Notes: generated from the letters alone by a model not told the origin. Shown: positions 22,576-32,632, counted from the first letter of the stretch. The stretch is DNA of 37,771 bases from Hofstenia miamia (GCA_004352715.1 SCFE01000042.1:162444-200214), one strand, 5' to 3'. Numbers and translations: made by a program.

Positions 22576-23165
22576 ATGCTAATACTAATAATAAAAAAAT
22601 AGCAATAAGAAAGAGTCAAAGAAAATTTCGTTGCTATAGTGAAATCAAATACAATATTCAAAACAAACACAATATATAAGCTATTTAAAAAATATATATA
22701 ATAATCACAAATTTGAGTAATGTAAATTTATTAATTATTGAAATTGTCAAATGCAATGTGATCACCCTACGGTATTTGTTTGTTCATTAGAAATTCCTTT
22801 AAGAGATGAGTCACTTCAGTTATTTAAGCTGAACAATTTTGAGCTGCTATTTTTCTACTAATATATGTTTCGAGAAATTATTTATATGCTTTTAGGCAGA
22901 AGGTAAAAAGTTTATACTCCGTCAGTCTATATGGAGACATTGTTTTATAAGAGATTTTAAAGGCTATTGTATCTTATCATACTTTGGGATATAGTTTAGC
23001 GTTCTTTTTGCCCAGTTATTCATTTTTGTTAGTTACGTTCTTTTTTATAACGATAATGATAATATTAATAAAAAATAATATTATTAATAACAATAAAAAT
23101 AATAATAAAAATTTATCTGTACATGTTGAAGTTTTTCATGCCTTTGTATTGTTACATTTGAACTA
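22230..23165. other. No gene; (ATT)n at about 22532-22573 and a decayed LINE tail
   Basis: A microsatellite is followed by ATACTAATAATAA and GAGTCAAAG...TTGCTA (22612-22637). That segment resembles the 3' end GAGCCAAAGCAAATTTATTGCT of the LINE tails at 23.7-25.8 kb. It is therefore probably the eroded 3' end of another minus-strand copy. Nothing else is recognised. Confidence 0.45.
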
Positions 23166-23169
23166 AAAT

Positions 23170-23733
23170 TGTTCATTTCTATTCATCAGTCTATCTACAC
23201 AACAAAAAAAGAAACTGACTGAAGCAATCAATTGGGCGATTCGTACTATGTATAGTATCCCAAAATATGAATCAGTAAATTACATAATGAAACAATTAAA
23301 CATTTTACCTCCATATGAAACTATAAAACTTCAATCTTTAAATCTATTCCATAAATTCATGTTTGCTCATAAATCAATTAAGTTTCTAGACAGATTCATA
23401 AGCAAAACCAACAGAGGTAATAAAGCATCATCAATACTCAAAAACAGCACAAAATTCTGGGACAGTTCCTATAGCTTAAATATATACAAATTGTGGAATG
23501 CCTTAGACAATGATATAAGATATCAACCTAAATTAAAATTATTTAACAAACTATTGAGAGAAAATCTGAGAAATGACGTTTATTAGTAATGCAAGTGATC
23601 TTAACTTATAATTTACATTAGATTTACCTATTTTTTATTGTATTTGTTGACCATTTGTTGTTATTATTTTTATTCATACTTATTCTGAATAAAATTGTTT
23701 CGTGTTATTTATAATAATACTAATAATAATAAG
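23170..23733 (+). pseudogene. LINE 3' fragment, C-terminal domain, + strand
   Basis: The frame is open from about 23195 to the TAG at 23584. It encodes LTEAINWAIRTMYSIPKYES, QSLNLFHKFMFAHKSIKFLD and LWNALDNDI, then LFNKLLRENLRNDVY. The order and spacing match the C-terminal domain of the minus-strand copy at 23858-24490 (YIPKHES, QSLCIMHKY, KLWNDL). It is 5'-truncated, lacks the RT, and is followed by AATAAAATTG and a (TAA)n tail at about 23711-23733. This is the only member of the cluster in this orientation. Confidence 0.8.
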
Positions 23734-24490
23734 AGTTAAAGCAAATTTATTGCGTAACTTAGTACAAGAACTACAAACTAACACACAAACAAATACACAC
23801 AAACAAATATAAATATACAAAAATATAAATATGCACCTTACTTAAAGGGCTTAAAATTTATATAAATTGAGTCCAGGTGCTTAATTCATTTGTAATTCCA
23901 ATTAATAATTGCTTTTCCAGTAAAATTTCTTTTATCTTTTTTTTAAAATGTTTATAATTTTTTTCAGTTTTAATTTCCACATTTAGATCATTCCACAATT
24001 TCGAACACATAAATGTAAATGAATCTTTGCGATTAATATTGCTAAAAAGTTTTTTGTTTCTTTGATTGTGTTTTAAGAAATCATTTAGGAACTTAAAGGA
24101 ATTTGAGCTATTAACATATTTATGCATTATACAGAGTGATTGATATTGGATATAATATAAAGGTGATAGTATCTTATATGTTGATATTAAGTCTCTGACA
24201 GATTCGTGTTTAGGGATATAATTGAGTGATCTCAAAGACCAGTTGTACAGTTTTGATAATGATGTTCTATTTCTAGCAGTAATATGTTGAAAGAGAAAGC
24301 AGCAATAACTAAATTCACTGATTACAAAAGAATTAATAAACTGTTTATGATATGAATTCCCTAGGTGCCGTAAATGATATAAAAATTTAATTCCAGATGC
24401 CATTTTTCTTAATTTTAAAGACAAAAATTCATTAAATTTTAAATCTTGATCAATTGTTACTCCTAAATAACATACTGATTTACATTGCAC
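23734..24490 (-). pseudogene. LINE 3' fragment, RT end and C-terminal domain, - strand
   Basis: The minus-strand frame is open from the gap at 24490 down to the stop just below 23858, about 210 residues without interruption. It begins at the post-RT motif CYLGVTIDQDLKFNEF and continues MASGIKFLYHLRHLG, YNWSLRSLNYIPKHES, QSLCIMHKYV, CSKLWNDLNVEIK and a lysine-rich helix (KHFKKKIKEILLEK). The 3' UTR ends with GCAATAAATTTGC (23753-23741), which includes a poly(A) signal, and then a TTA/TAA tail shared with the neighbouring + strand copy. This is the best-preserved C-terminus of the family here. The upstream RT is lost in the gap. Confidence 0.85.
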
Positions 24491-25371
24491 NNNNNNNNNN
24501 NNNNNNNNNNNNNNNNNNNNNNNNNNNNNNNNNNNNNNNNNNNNNNNNNNNNNNNNNNNNNNNNNNNNNNNNNNNNNNNNNNNNNNNNNNNNNNNNNNNN
24601 NNNNNNNNNNNNNNNNNNNNNNNNNNNNNNNNNNNNNNNNNNNNNNNNNNNNNNNNNNNNNNNNNNNNNNNNNNNNNNNNNNNNNNNNNNNNNNNNNNNN
24701 NNNNNNNNNNNNNNNNNNNNNNNNNNNNNNNNNNNNNNNNNNNNNNNNNNNNNNNNNNNNNNNNNNNNNNNNNNNNNNNNNNNNNNNNNNNNNNNNNNNN
24801 NNNNNNNNNNNNNNNNNNNNNNNNNNNNNNNNNNNNNNNNNNNNNNNNNNNNNNNNNNNNNNNNNNNNNNNNNNNNNNNNNNNNNNNNNNNNNNNNNNNN
24901 NNNNNNNNNNNNNNNNNNNNNNNNNNNNNNNNNNNNNNNNNNNNNNNNNNNNNNNNNNNNNNNNNNNNNNNNNNNNNNNNNNNNNNNNNNNNNNNNNNNN
25001 NNNNNNNNNNNNNNNNNNNNNNNNNNNNNNNNNNNNNNNNNNNNNNNNNNNNNNNNNNNNNNNNNNNNNNNNNNNNNNNNNNNNNNNNNNNNNNNNNNNN
25101 NNNNNNNNNNNNNNNNNNNNNNNNNNNNNNNNNNNNNNNNNNNNNNNNNNNNNNNNNNNNNNNNNNNNNNNNNNNNNNNNNNNNNNNNNNNNNNNNNNNN
25201 NNNNNNNNNNNNNNNNNNNNNNNNNNNNNNNNNNNNNNNNNNNNNNNNNNNNNNNNNNNNNNNNNNNNNNNNNNNNNNNNNNNNNNNNNNNNNNNNNNNN
25301 NNNNNNNNNNNNNNNNNNNNNNNNNNNNNNNNNNNNNNNNNNNNNNNNNNNNNNNNNNNNNNNNNNNNNNN
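24491..25371. other. Assembly gap (881 N) inside the LINE cluster
   Basis: Run of N. The left side is RT-coding sequence of one LINE and the right side is the tail of another, so the assembly failed in repeated DNA. Confidence 0.99.
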
Positions 25372-25718
25372 TAATAATAATAATCAGAGCAAATTTATTG
25401 CGCCATATGTGTATACAAGATCTACAAACTAACACATGACAAAAGAAAAATAAAATAAAACAAATAAATAACTACAAATTAATATGTACAAATATATAAT
25501 AATATAATAATGTTTGAGTGGATGTTTGTGTATATGCTCAATGTTAGATGTATGTTTCGAATGCATGAAGTGTATTACCGTCCCCTAATGTATACTGTTT
25601 TATTAGAAGAAATTGTTTCAATTTTTTTCTAAACTTTTTATAATTTTTTTCTATTCGCGTTTCATTATCTAAATTATTCCACAATTTAATTGATATGTGA
25701 TGAAAGCCATTATAATTT

Positions 25719-25720
<2 letters not shown>
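25372..25720 (-). pseudogene. LINE 3' end, strongly 5'-truncated, - strand
   Basis: The (TAA)n tail at 25372-25384 is followed by GCAAATTTATTGC (25389-25401, minus strand GCAATAAATTTGC) and then a 3' UTR. The minus strand at about 25580-25710 encodes HISIKLWNNLDNETRIEKNY, KKFRKKLKQFLL and a short C-terminus. This is the same terminal segment as in the 23858-24490 copy. The copy ends abruptly at 25720, where the tail of the next one begins. Confidence 0.75.
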
Positions 25721-25754
<34 letters not shown>

Positions 25755-25895
25755 TAGAGCCAAAGCAAATTTATTGCTGTAAATCATAACAAGCTAGAAA
25801 GTATAATCTACATGCATTTACAAAATAATAGTTAAATATATATCACATATTTCTAGCGCTATATAAAATTTTGAAAAGAGTTTAGTGCAAAATGG
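25721..25895 (-). pseudogene. LINE 3' tail and UTR, interrupted by a MITE
   Basis: (TAA)n at 25721-25755, then GAGCCAAAGCAAATTTATTGCTG (AATAAA on the minus strand, 25765-25777) and 3' UTR. The element appears to resume beyond the MITE at about 26348, so 25721-27357 is one copy with a nested insertion. Confidence 0.65.
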
Positions 25896-26343
25896 AGATG
25901 GATGTGCGCTTACCCGCGCGGGGTTGTGGTTTTACCCGCATCCGCGAGTGTACAGTATAGTGCGGGTACTGAATTACAAATGCAACGCGGTTTGCGGTGA
26001 AGTGTGGGTGGATATTTTTACTTTGTTACATTTGTAATACTAGACTAATGCAATATTAATTATACTACGAAATCTATGTAATATAGTATATTTGACATCA
26101 TTCACTCAATTAAATAAAATTAATAGAATTGTCCATTCGGTAATTTCTGACTTAATAACTTGAAATGATATTGCTTCGTTGAACCAATCACATGCGTTCT
26201 GTTTAAACATAATAGAAAATCGCGGGTGTGTTGCAGGTGCGGGTGAATTTTTCTAACAGACATGCAGGTGCGCTGCGGTTGCTGGCACACTCGCTTTTGG
26301 TGTGATGTAATGCGGTTATAAATAATTACACCCGCGTCCATCT
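25896..26343. mobile_element. Non-autonomous TIR element nested in the LINE, hAT-like
   Basis: It starts AGATGGATGTGCGC and ends, reverse-complemented, AGATGGACGCGGGTG. The flanks are ATGG on both sides (25892-25895 and 26344-26347). The interior has many ACCCGC/GCGGGT words and stands out as GC-rich. Short terminal repeats with GCGGGT-type subterminal repeats resemble non-autonomous hAT elements, although only 4 bp of duplication are visible where hAT makes 8. No transposase is encoded. Confidence 0.55.
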
Positions 26344-26347
26344 ATGG

Positions 26348-27357
26348 TGTCGTGTGTTATTGTCGCTAAGTAGGCATTGTCTATTACAGAGGGATGAGCG
26401 CAAATTTTCTTCGAATTTCTAGTCATTTATTTCGATTTTAATTTCATGGTCTAAGTTATTCCATATTTTAGGCACAAACTCTTTTGAGAATGTTAATTGA
26501 CTTTAACATATTGTTTTAGAAACGAAATTTTTGGGGTGACCAAATTTGAATTTATATAATATTGATGGCACAGCATTTGAATTTGGTAATAAGCAGATAA
26601 TATTTTGAATTTTAATCGATATTCCTATGGATTATCATACTTTTGAGCAAAATTGAGTGTTTTAAGAGACCAATTAAAAGTTTTAGACAGCAGGATTCGA
26701 TGTTTTGAATTTATATATTAAAAATGAAATTAATATTATTGAATGTGTGCTAAGCAGTGTGCATTTAGTATTTGTTTGTATTATGTATTTGGAATATTTC
26801 GAAGATGGTAAGGGTACCGTTGCCCCTAGTAATTTTAAGGGGATGCTACATTAACGGTTTATGTCCAAACATTGCTTACGCAAAAATCTGCAGTGTAGCA
26901 CACTAAAATCCTGAAAAAAGTTTTGACCAAAATCGCAAGAGTAACATCGCCTTTGGTCAATAAGAATTGTTCGAAATTTAAACCATTGTCAATCACAACA
27001 CCTAAATAGTTGATAGATTGTTTTATTGGTAAATGATTTATATTAAATTTTATGTTCTTTTTGTGATTTCTAAATGTTCTAGGCGAGAATATCATGAACT
27101 GCCTTTTTTCAAAATTTACTGTCACTTGATTATTTAAGAAGCACTTTGTGAAAATCTCGATGTTACGTTGGAGGGTTTTAGTTGGATTAAAGGCATTTAT
27201 ATCAGTACTTAGAAAACAGGTATCATCTGCATATTGATAAATGTTATTGTTTTTGCTTGTTAAGTATGGTCATTCACATTGATTGGAAGCAGGATGGGAC
27301 AGAGGACTGTGCCCTGAGAAAACCCGCGATCAGTTATAATATAATTTGACTTTATGC
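26348..27357 (-). pseudogene. LINE fragment, RT end and C-terminus, - strand
   Basis: Minus strand, from high to low: near 27230 is IYQYADDTCFLSTDINAFNP with the catalytic YADD box, then TVNFEKRQFMIFSPRTFRNH (about 27120-27060) and INYLGVVIDNGLNFEQF (about 27020-26965). Frame-broken sequence follows, and FVPKIWNNLDHEIK near 26450-26490 marks the C-terminal domain. Frameshifts are frequent, so this copy is older than its neighbours. The GxPQG box is only partly recognisable near 27300. Confidence 0.75.
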
Positions 27358-27358
27358 C

Positions 27359-27417
<59 letters not shown>
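27358..27417. repeat. (TAA)n microsatellite, probable LINE tail
   Basis: About 20 TAA units, followed by ATAGAGCCTTTG...TTTATTG. This loosely resembles the tail-proximal sequence ATAGAGCCAAAGCAAATTTATTG at 25752-25775, so it may be the tail of another, diverged copy. Confidence 0.85.
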
Positions 27418-27418
<1 letters not shown>

Positions 27419-28470
27419 GTAATAATTGCTATAGAGCCTTTGATTGGTTTATTGAAGGACATCATGCATTGACATATTTTAGTTGGAACATATTTTGGTC
27501 ACACTTAGACACAACTTAGGGCAGACATCTTAAAGCTAAAAGGAACTTGGATTGGGTTGCTACAAAATACCGCTCTTAATCAAAACATATTTGTATAAAT
27601 TATCCCGCATTCCTTTTTCAGCATGAACTCAGTTTGCAATTGAAATGGTCACTCACGAAAATTTCATTTCATAATTTTTAACAAAACAACTTAATTTGCG
27701 AAATCTAATTTGCTTTTCACGAAGGCCACCGAAGTCAAAAATAATGAATCTTTTATCAGTTGAATTGATTTATTCTATATTACTATTTTTCGTCATTTTT
27801 GACTGGCTAAATTATTCAAAATTGAGAAAAAATAATTCCTGCAGCTTAATAAGAATAGTTTAATTAGAATTAAGTTTAAGTAATAATAGGTCATTCTAAC
27901 CTCATAATAAAGTCATTTTAAGCAATTTCAAAACACTAAAAGGCATAGCCTCCACTAGAGCGGAGCCTCGGAAATCCTACTGGAGATGTAATCAACAGAA
28001 ATTCTGTTAAATTTTTTTATAAATGCTCCAATTTTGAATTTCTGTTGTGTCTTTAAATCCTTGATAAAATTCAGCTTTGTATCTATAGTTTTGTAAATAT
28101 GTTTATGTTTGTAAATATGTTCTTTGAATATAACTTATACTGCATATTACAAACGGCCAAATAAACTATTACTAGACTTATATTCTAAGTAAGCTATTGT
28201 ATTGATGAGTTCTATTTTCAAACTACTCAAACAGATAAAAATATGCAGTGATATGAAATGGTAAGTGCAACTCATGGCATGCATCAGTATATGTATAGTA
28301 CTCATATTTTTGAGGAACTTTCTTTTTTGGCACAATGCATTTAATCCAGTTCTTAACAGTATAATTAAATATTTGTCAATTGAATGGGAAATGATTGGTT
28401 GAAGCATAGGCCAATCATATCTTAAAGTGTCCCATAAATTTCTTCAAGACTGCTATGTTTCCTCATTTAA
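27418..28470. other. Upstream flank of the GPCR gene; no gene recognised
   Basis: AT-rich. A small GC-richer patch near 27945-27985 (CCTCCACTAGAGCGGAGCCTC) contains a short imperfect inverted repeat but does not fold as a tRNA. The promoter of the receptor presumably lies here, but no element can be named. Confidence 0.4.
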
Positions 28471-28627
28471 ATGAATACTTCGGCAACTGCCATTCAAAAT
28501 TCATTAATTGCAGATTGGACAAGACCCGTCAATGAAGTACAGTCTAGTTATCTTTTGCGATGGCGGTATATTTTCATGGGGTTTCTGACAACTACATTAA
28601 TTGTAGGTATTCCTGGAAACGTAATGG
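28471..28627 (+). CDS. Melatonin-receptor-like class A GPCR, exon 1 of 5 (N-terminus, TM1)
   Basis: The gene encodes a 325-residue rhodopsin-family receptor, expected in the plasma membrane and coupled to G proteins. The start is firm: TAA at 28468-28470 lies directly before the ATG in frame. Exon 1 gives residues 1-52 and one base of codon 53. It has no signal peptide but a glycosylation sequon (N2-T-S) in a short extracellular tail, then TM1 with the hallmark GN pair (N50 = N1.50). The donor is GTAGGT at 28628. Across the five exons, all splice phases agree and no stop interrupts the frame. The overall signature (NRYICICH, PN in TM4, SWSP in TM6, NSxxNxxxYG in TM7) points to the group containing melatonin receptors and related orphans such as GPR84 and Tre1/moody. 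The ligand is unknown. Confidence 0.85.
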
Positions 28628-29391
28628 GTAGGTGATTGTTATTTTTAAAATTATATTTCTATATGCCTTTAAAATTCATTTCAGAATGCTTTATCAAAAA
28701 TATTCTGCTAAGGAATGCCGTTATGTGATATAAAAATATCTTCTGGTGTTTATTTTTGCCCAAATTTTGTAGCGAAAGTAACATAATTCTAGGCGCTACT
28801 CACTAAGGACAAGTGTAATGACCATGGCATGCAAGAATATGCCTTAAAATATTCAAAGTGTGAATTTCAAATATTATCTTAAGGACAAATATTACCAACA
28901 CATTTCTAATATGAATATTAATTATGACCCTGCCCACTATAAAAACTCTAAAAATGTAACATATATTGATTTTCTTAATTGAAATACTAATTAAAAGATT
29001 TGCAGATAATTTTTGGGTGCATATTAAGATGTTGTTTAATGTTAAAATTAAGAAAGCAGTTTTTCCAAATACTAAATATAAAGAAATATAACAAAAATGA
29101 CTTTTAATGCAAGTAAAATTGAAGCATTTCCAAACAAATGTTTATGAAAATAATATATATAGCGATATTTTTCAAACGTTCCCTTATATTTAGCACCATG
29201 TTACCATTTGGTATGAAGAAAGTAACTTTTTAGCAAGCTTATATTTTTTATGTCTAGATATTGTAAATAGTTTATACATAATCATTTTTGAATAAACCTG
29301 ATTTAAAAATATTTGCTGTATATTAGGTTTAAGATTGACGTACTACTTATTTAGCTCTAGATAACCGCATCACCAAATCGTTTAGCACCGG

Positions 29392-29437
<46 letters not shown>

Positions 29438-29688
29438 NNNNNNNNNNNNNNNNNNNNNNNNNNNNNNNNNNNNNNNNNNNNNNNNNNNNNNNNNNNNNNN
29501 NNNNNNNNNNNNNNNNNNNNNNNNNNNNNNNNNNNNNNNNNNNNNNNNNNNATATATATATATATATATATATGTATATTTCAAAGTTTGTATATATATA
29601 TATATATATATATTTATACTTCCAATTATTCCTGGTTTGTAGGCTAATTGAATATTTTGTGCTGAATTTTATTAAAACCCTTGTTTAG
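28628..29688 (+). other. GPCR intron 1 (phase 1)
   Basis: GTAGGT...TTGTTTAG. It contains (TA)n at 29393-29437, 29552-29573 and 29591-29612, with a 114-bp gap (29438-29551). No coding content is visible. Confidence 0.8.
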
Positions 29689-29917
29689 TGATATTTTCCA
29701 TTGTCAACTTCAATTATCTACGAACGCTGCCGAACTTACTGGTTGCAAATTTGGCTGTATTCGACCTTGGAGTAATGGCAATGAACTTTATGTCCTTACT
29801 TGGCTGTATTTTTGGTGAACCTTTCTTCACTTTTTTCATATGCGAAATTTCTGGAATGATTTGCATGATTTCTTGTTTTGGCTCACTCTGGTCAATCATG
29901 GCAATCTCATTCAACAG
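29689..29917 (+). CDS. GPCR exon 2 of 5 (TM2, TM3)
   Basis: Residues 53-128 plus two bases of codon 129. It encodes NYLRTLPNLLVANLAVFDLG, that is, intracellular loop 1 and TM2 with D78 (D2.50). TM3 begins at C104 (C3.25), the partner for the loop-2 disulphide, and runs to NR, the first two residues of the NRY motif that replaces DRY. S118 (3.39) completes the usual sodium-site residue set with D78, N289 and N293. The acceptor is TTGTTTAG and the donor is AG|GTAATC at 29918. Confidence 0.92.
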
Positions 29918-30797
29918 GTAATCACAATATTTTAACATGTCAATTTAGGTAATATATGTCGAATTGATACGGTCAATCATTGAAATCACGTCTGATTTCC
30001 TAGCTCAGGCACAGTCCAAGCCGATTTAGTAAAGCTCGAGCCTAACTGTTAATGTATTTTAGAAAATTAATGCCTGAAATTTTCCTGACAAATAATGTTA
30101 ACCACGAGTGTTATTTTCTATTCAAAAGCCGAAAACATATCAAGACGTGGTTGATGCATACATTTTTCACATTTTTTGATTTAAAATATCACTCGCATGT
30201 ACATGCAGCCTTCTTTTAATGAATTTAACAGAAAACTATCAGGGCATCTTTGGCATTACCCTATAAATACTACAACTAAATAAAGACAATGAGCATCAAA
30301 CATGATTTTAATATATTTCATTCTGCCATCGACTCAACTTTAAATAACAATTTCCTCTTACTTATTGATTCTCTTAATTCTTTACTCTAGAATTTCAGAA
30401 AAGAACCCATATCAGTCTTGGTTATGCACCCCTCCCCACATTGCATCAGTATATATATATATATNNNNNNNNNNNNNNNNNNNNNNNNNNNNNNNNNNNN
30501 NNNNNNNNNNNNNNNNNNNNNNNNNNNNNNNNNNNNNNNNNNNNNNNNNNNNNNNNNNNNNNNNNNNNNNNNNNNNNNNNNNNNNNNNNNNNNNNNNNNN
30601 NNNNNNNNNNNNNNNNNNNNNNNNNNNNNNNNNNNNNNNNNNNNNNNNNNNNNNNNNNNNNNNNNNNNNNNNNNNNNNNNNNNNNNNNNNNNNNNNNNNN
30701 NNNNNNNNNNNNNNNNNNNNNNNNNNNNNNNNNNNNNNNNNNNNNNNNNNNNNNNNNNNNNNNNNNNNNNNNNNNNNNNNNNNNNNNNNNNNNNNNN

Positions 30798-30834
<37 letters not shown>

Positions 30835-31136
30835 GTAGCATAAATAAAATGATATTATCATTTGAATAGCAATCGCCGCACAATTTTGAATTTATAACAT
30901 CTTTCGTTCTCCCTTGGTGGTTATTTTTTTTGCTTTTTACAAAGGAACATAATACCATACTTTGTATTCGAGCTATCAATTTTATGAAAACAATTTTTGC
31001 TAAAAACATCGAATGCGAAGAATTCTTACCATTCAAGAACTTCTAATACTCTATAAAAAATCTATTAGCAGCTTTTTCAATGCTGCATCCGCAATAATCA
31101 ATGAAGATAATATCATTGAGATAAACCCCTTTTTAG
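29918..31136 (+). other. GPCR intron 2 (phase 2)
   Basis: GTAATC...CCCCTTTTTAG. It includes a (TA)n run with a 333-bp gap (30465-30797). An ORF reading across 31013-31204 is in another frame from the receptor and is not considered real. Confidence 0.85.
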
Positions 31137-31420
31137 ATATATTTGCATATGTCACAATGCTCTATACAAATCAATATTCAATGCCAAAACGACAATATTC
31201 CTAGCGATGAGCGTTTGGATTGCAACGATTATGATGGACATTCCGAATATGTACATCGTTGGTCTTAGTAAGCATGGTTTCGTTTATTATTCGCTTCATT
31301 GCGCATTTTTATTGTCAAATCTTTGGTGGTATGACTTCTTCTTTTACACTGGGTTTGCCTTTTTGCTACCAGTTGTCATTACGGCTTTCTGCTACTACTC
31401 CATATGGCGATCTGCTAACA
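31137..31420 (+). CDS. GPCR exon 3 of 5 (NRY, TM4, loop 2, TM5)
   Basis: The exon begins with the single base that completes Arg129, giving N128-R129-Y130 followed by ICICHNALY. The NRYxxICHxxxY string is the characteristic melatonin-receptor signature. TM4 has W156 (W4.50) and, ten residues on, N166 (N4.60), which in melatonin receptors contacts the ligand methoxy group. C184 in loop 2 pairs with C104. TM5 has P207 (P5.50) and Y215 (Y5.58). At 5.46, where melatonin receptors carry a ligand-contacting His, there is A203, and the loop-2 Gln position is L188. This argues for a different ligand or binding mode. The true coding start of this exon lies upstream of the internal Met at 31207. Donor: GTAAGT at 31421. 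Confidence 0.92.
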
Positions 31421-31619
31421 GTAAGTGTCTCACAATAAATTGTTTTCAACACTATATATTTGTTTAATTTTGTATCTACAGCATTTTTAAATAAATATTA
31501 ACTTGGACGATTTAAGTAAATGAATTTACATTTTATTATAAAAATTACTTCGGTGTTGTATGTCATTTTTACTATATTTGCATTAAGACATATCCTGAAA
31601 ATTACGCTAGATGTTTTAG

Positions 31620-31778
31620 AAATGACTGCAACATTCAGTGAACAAAGAAGAAAACAAAATAAGCAGCTCGTCAAGTCTTTGATGATTATCTTTTGTATGT
31701 TTGTGATATCATGGAGTCCATTAAGCTTACTCATTGGCATTGGAGGGCTATTTGGCACAAGCATTCAAATTCCATTTG
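31620..31778 (+). CDS. GPCR exon 4 of 5 (loop 3, TM6)
   Basis: Acceptor GTTTTAG at 31619; phase 1 is kept and codon 224 becomes Lys. It encodes a short basic third loop (EQRRKQNKQLVKSL) leading into TM6 with W255 and P257 (W6.48, P6.50) in FVISWSPLSL, comparable with the CWAPL of melatonin receptors. An upstream in-phase AG at 31610 would start the exon at 31611 and lengthen the protein by three residues. The shorter form is preferred because of its better acceptor. Donor: GTAAAT at 31779. The preceding intron (31421-31619) is only 199 bp. Confidence 0.88.
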
Positions 31779-32483
31779 GTAAATTAATATTTATTGTAAC
31801 CCTTTGTACCAAAAGAAGCATTTCCCGTTATAATTTCATGTAATGCACTGTTAATATAAAATATTAAAATTCTTAATCATTAGTCACGGCATAAAATTTA
31901 AGTAATGTCATAATAATAGTCGATTCATGCATTTTATGATATTTCTTATTCAAATTTGATTTTGATATCAAATGACAATCGATATATTGATATATTGCTA
32001 AAAAAATTATTTACGACCTAGATAAATTAATAATTGGTTTTTCATCAATTCTGAAAAAAGTAATATTTATTGTAAACACTGGATTGAGTGTTGTTTATTT
32101 GTCACAAATTGGTTACGTAAGCCTCAATTTTGAATCCTTGCTGTGGATTAAGCTATCTAATTCGTTGTACTAATGCCGCCAATTTCAATGCCTATTAGGT
32201 GTAAAACTTTTGTTAATCTTACTCAATTTAGCGAGAAGTGTAGTTTATTCAATACTGATAGGTGAATTTGTGCAATAAAAATTTTATATTTCCAAGTAAA
32301 ATAGGTATTTATCTTATGCTAATATAAATACATATGCCAAATTTTAGCTACACATTATTAAAGGTGATAAAAACGTTTTCAACTTAGTTGTATTTTGCAA
32401 TGATCAATGATAATATTATAAGTTTTAATATGCATTTATCTAATATATATATATATATATTCATCTAATATTATGAATTTTAG
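31779..32483 (+). other. GPCR intron 4 (phase 1)
   Basis: GTAAAT...AATTTTAG. AT-rich with a (TA)n run at about 32442-32460. No ORF of interest. Confidence 0.8.
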
Positions 32484-32632
32484 AAGCATCATTGTTAGCT
32501 GAAATGATCTCTCATGGAAATAGCGCTATAAACTTTATGGTTTATGGATTCACGCATTCAAAGTTTCGGGAAGCATACACGCATATTGGACATATTTTTA
32601 TACCTTGCTGTATTAAGAAATCCAAGGGTTAA
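32484..32632 (+). CDS. GPCR exon 5 of 5 (TM7, helix 8, C-tail)
   Basis: Residues 277-325 and the TAA at 32630-32632. TM7 reads GNSAINFMVYG: N293 and Y297 are the N and Y of NPxxY, but the Pro is Phe. Melatonin receptors likewise lack this Pro (NAxxY) and share the NSxxN..YG frame. H287 sits at the position of the opsin retinal lysine, so this is not a light-binding opsin. Helix 8 starts KFREAY. A Cys-Cys pair (318-319) is a possible palmitoylation site. The C-tail is very short and basic (KKSKG). The acceptor is a TAGAAG tandem, see findings. Confidence 0.92.

Noticed and set aside
26120-26341. 73-codon minus-strand ORF
   Set aside because: It lies wholly within the GC-rich MITE and has no motif; open by composition.
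27945-27990. Possible tRNA or structured RNA in a GC-richer patch
   Set aside because: Only a short imperfect inverted repeat; no T-arm GTTCRA box or cloverleaf can be drawn.
31013-31204. 63-codon ORF just before GPCR exon 3
   Set aside because: It is in a different frame from the receptor and overlaps the intron 2 acceptor; the NRYICICH frame is the conserved one.
32484-32632. Opsin identity for the GPCR
   Set aside because: The retinal-binding lysine position in TM7 is His287, and the NRYxxICH and NSxxN motifs fit melatonin-type receptors better.
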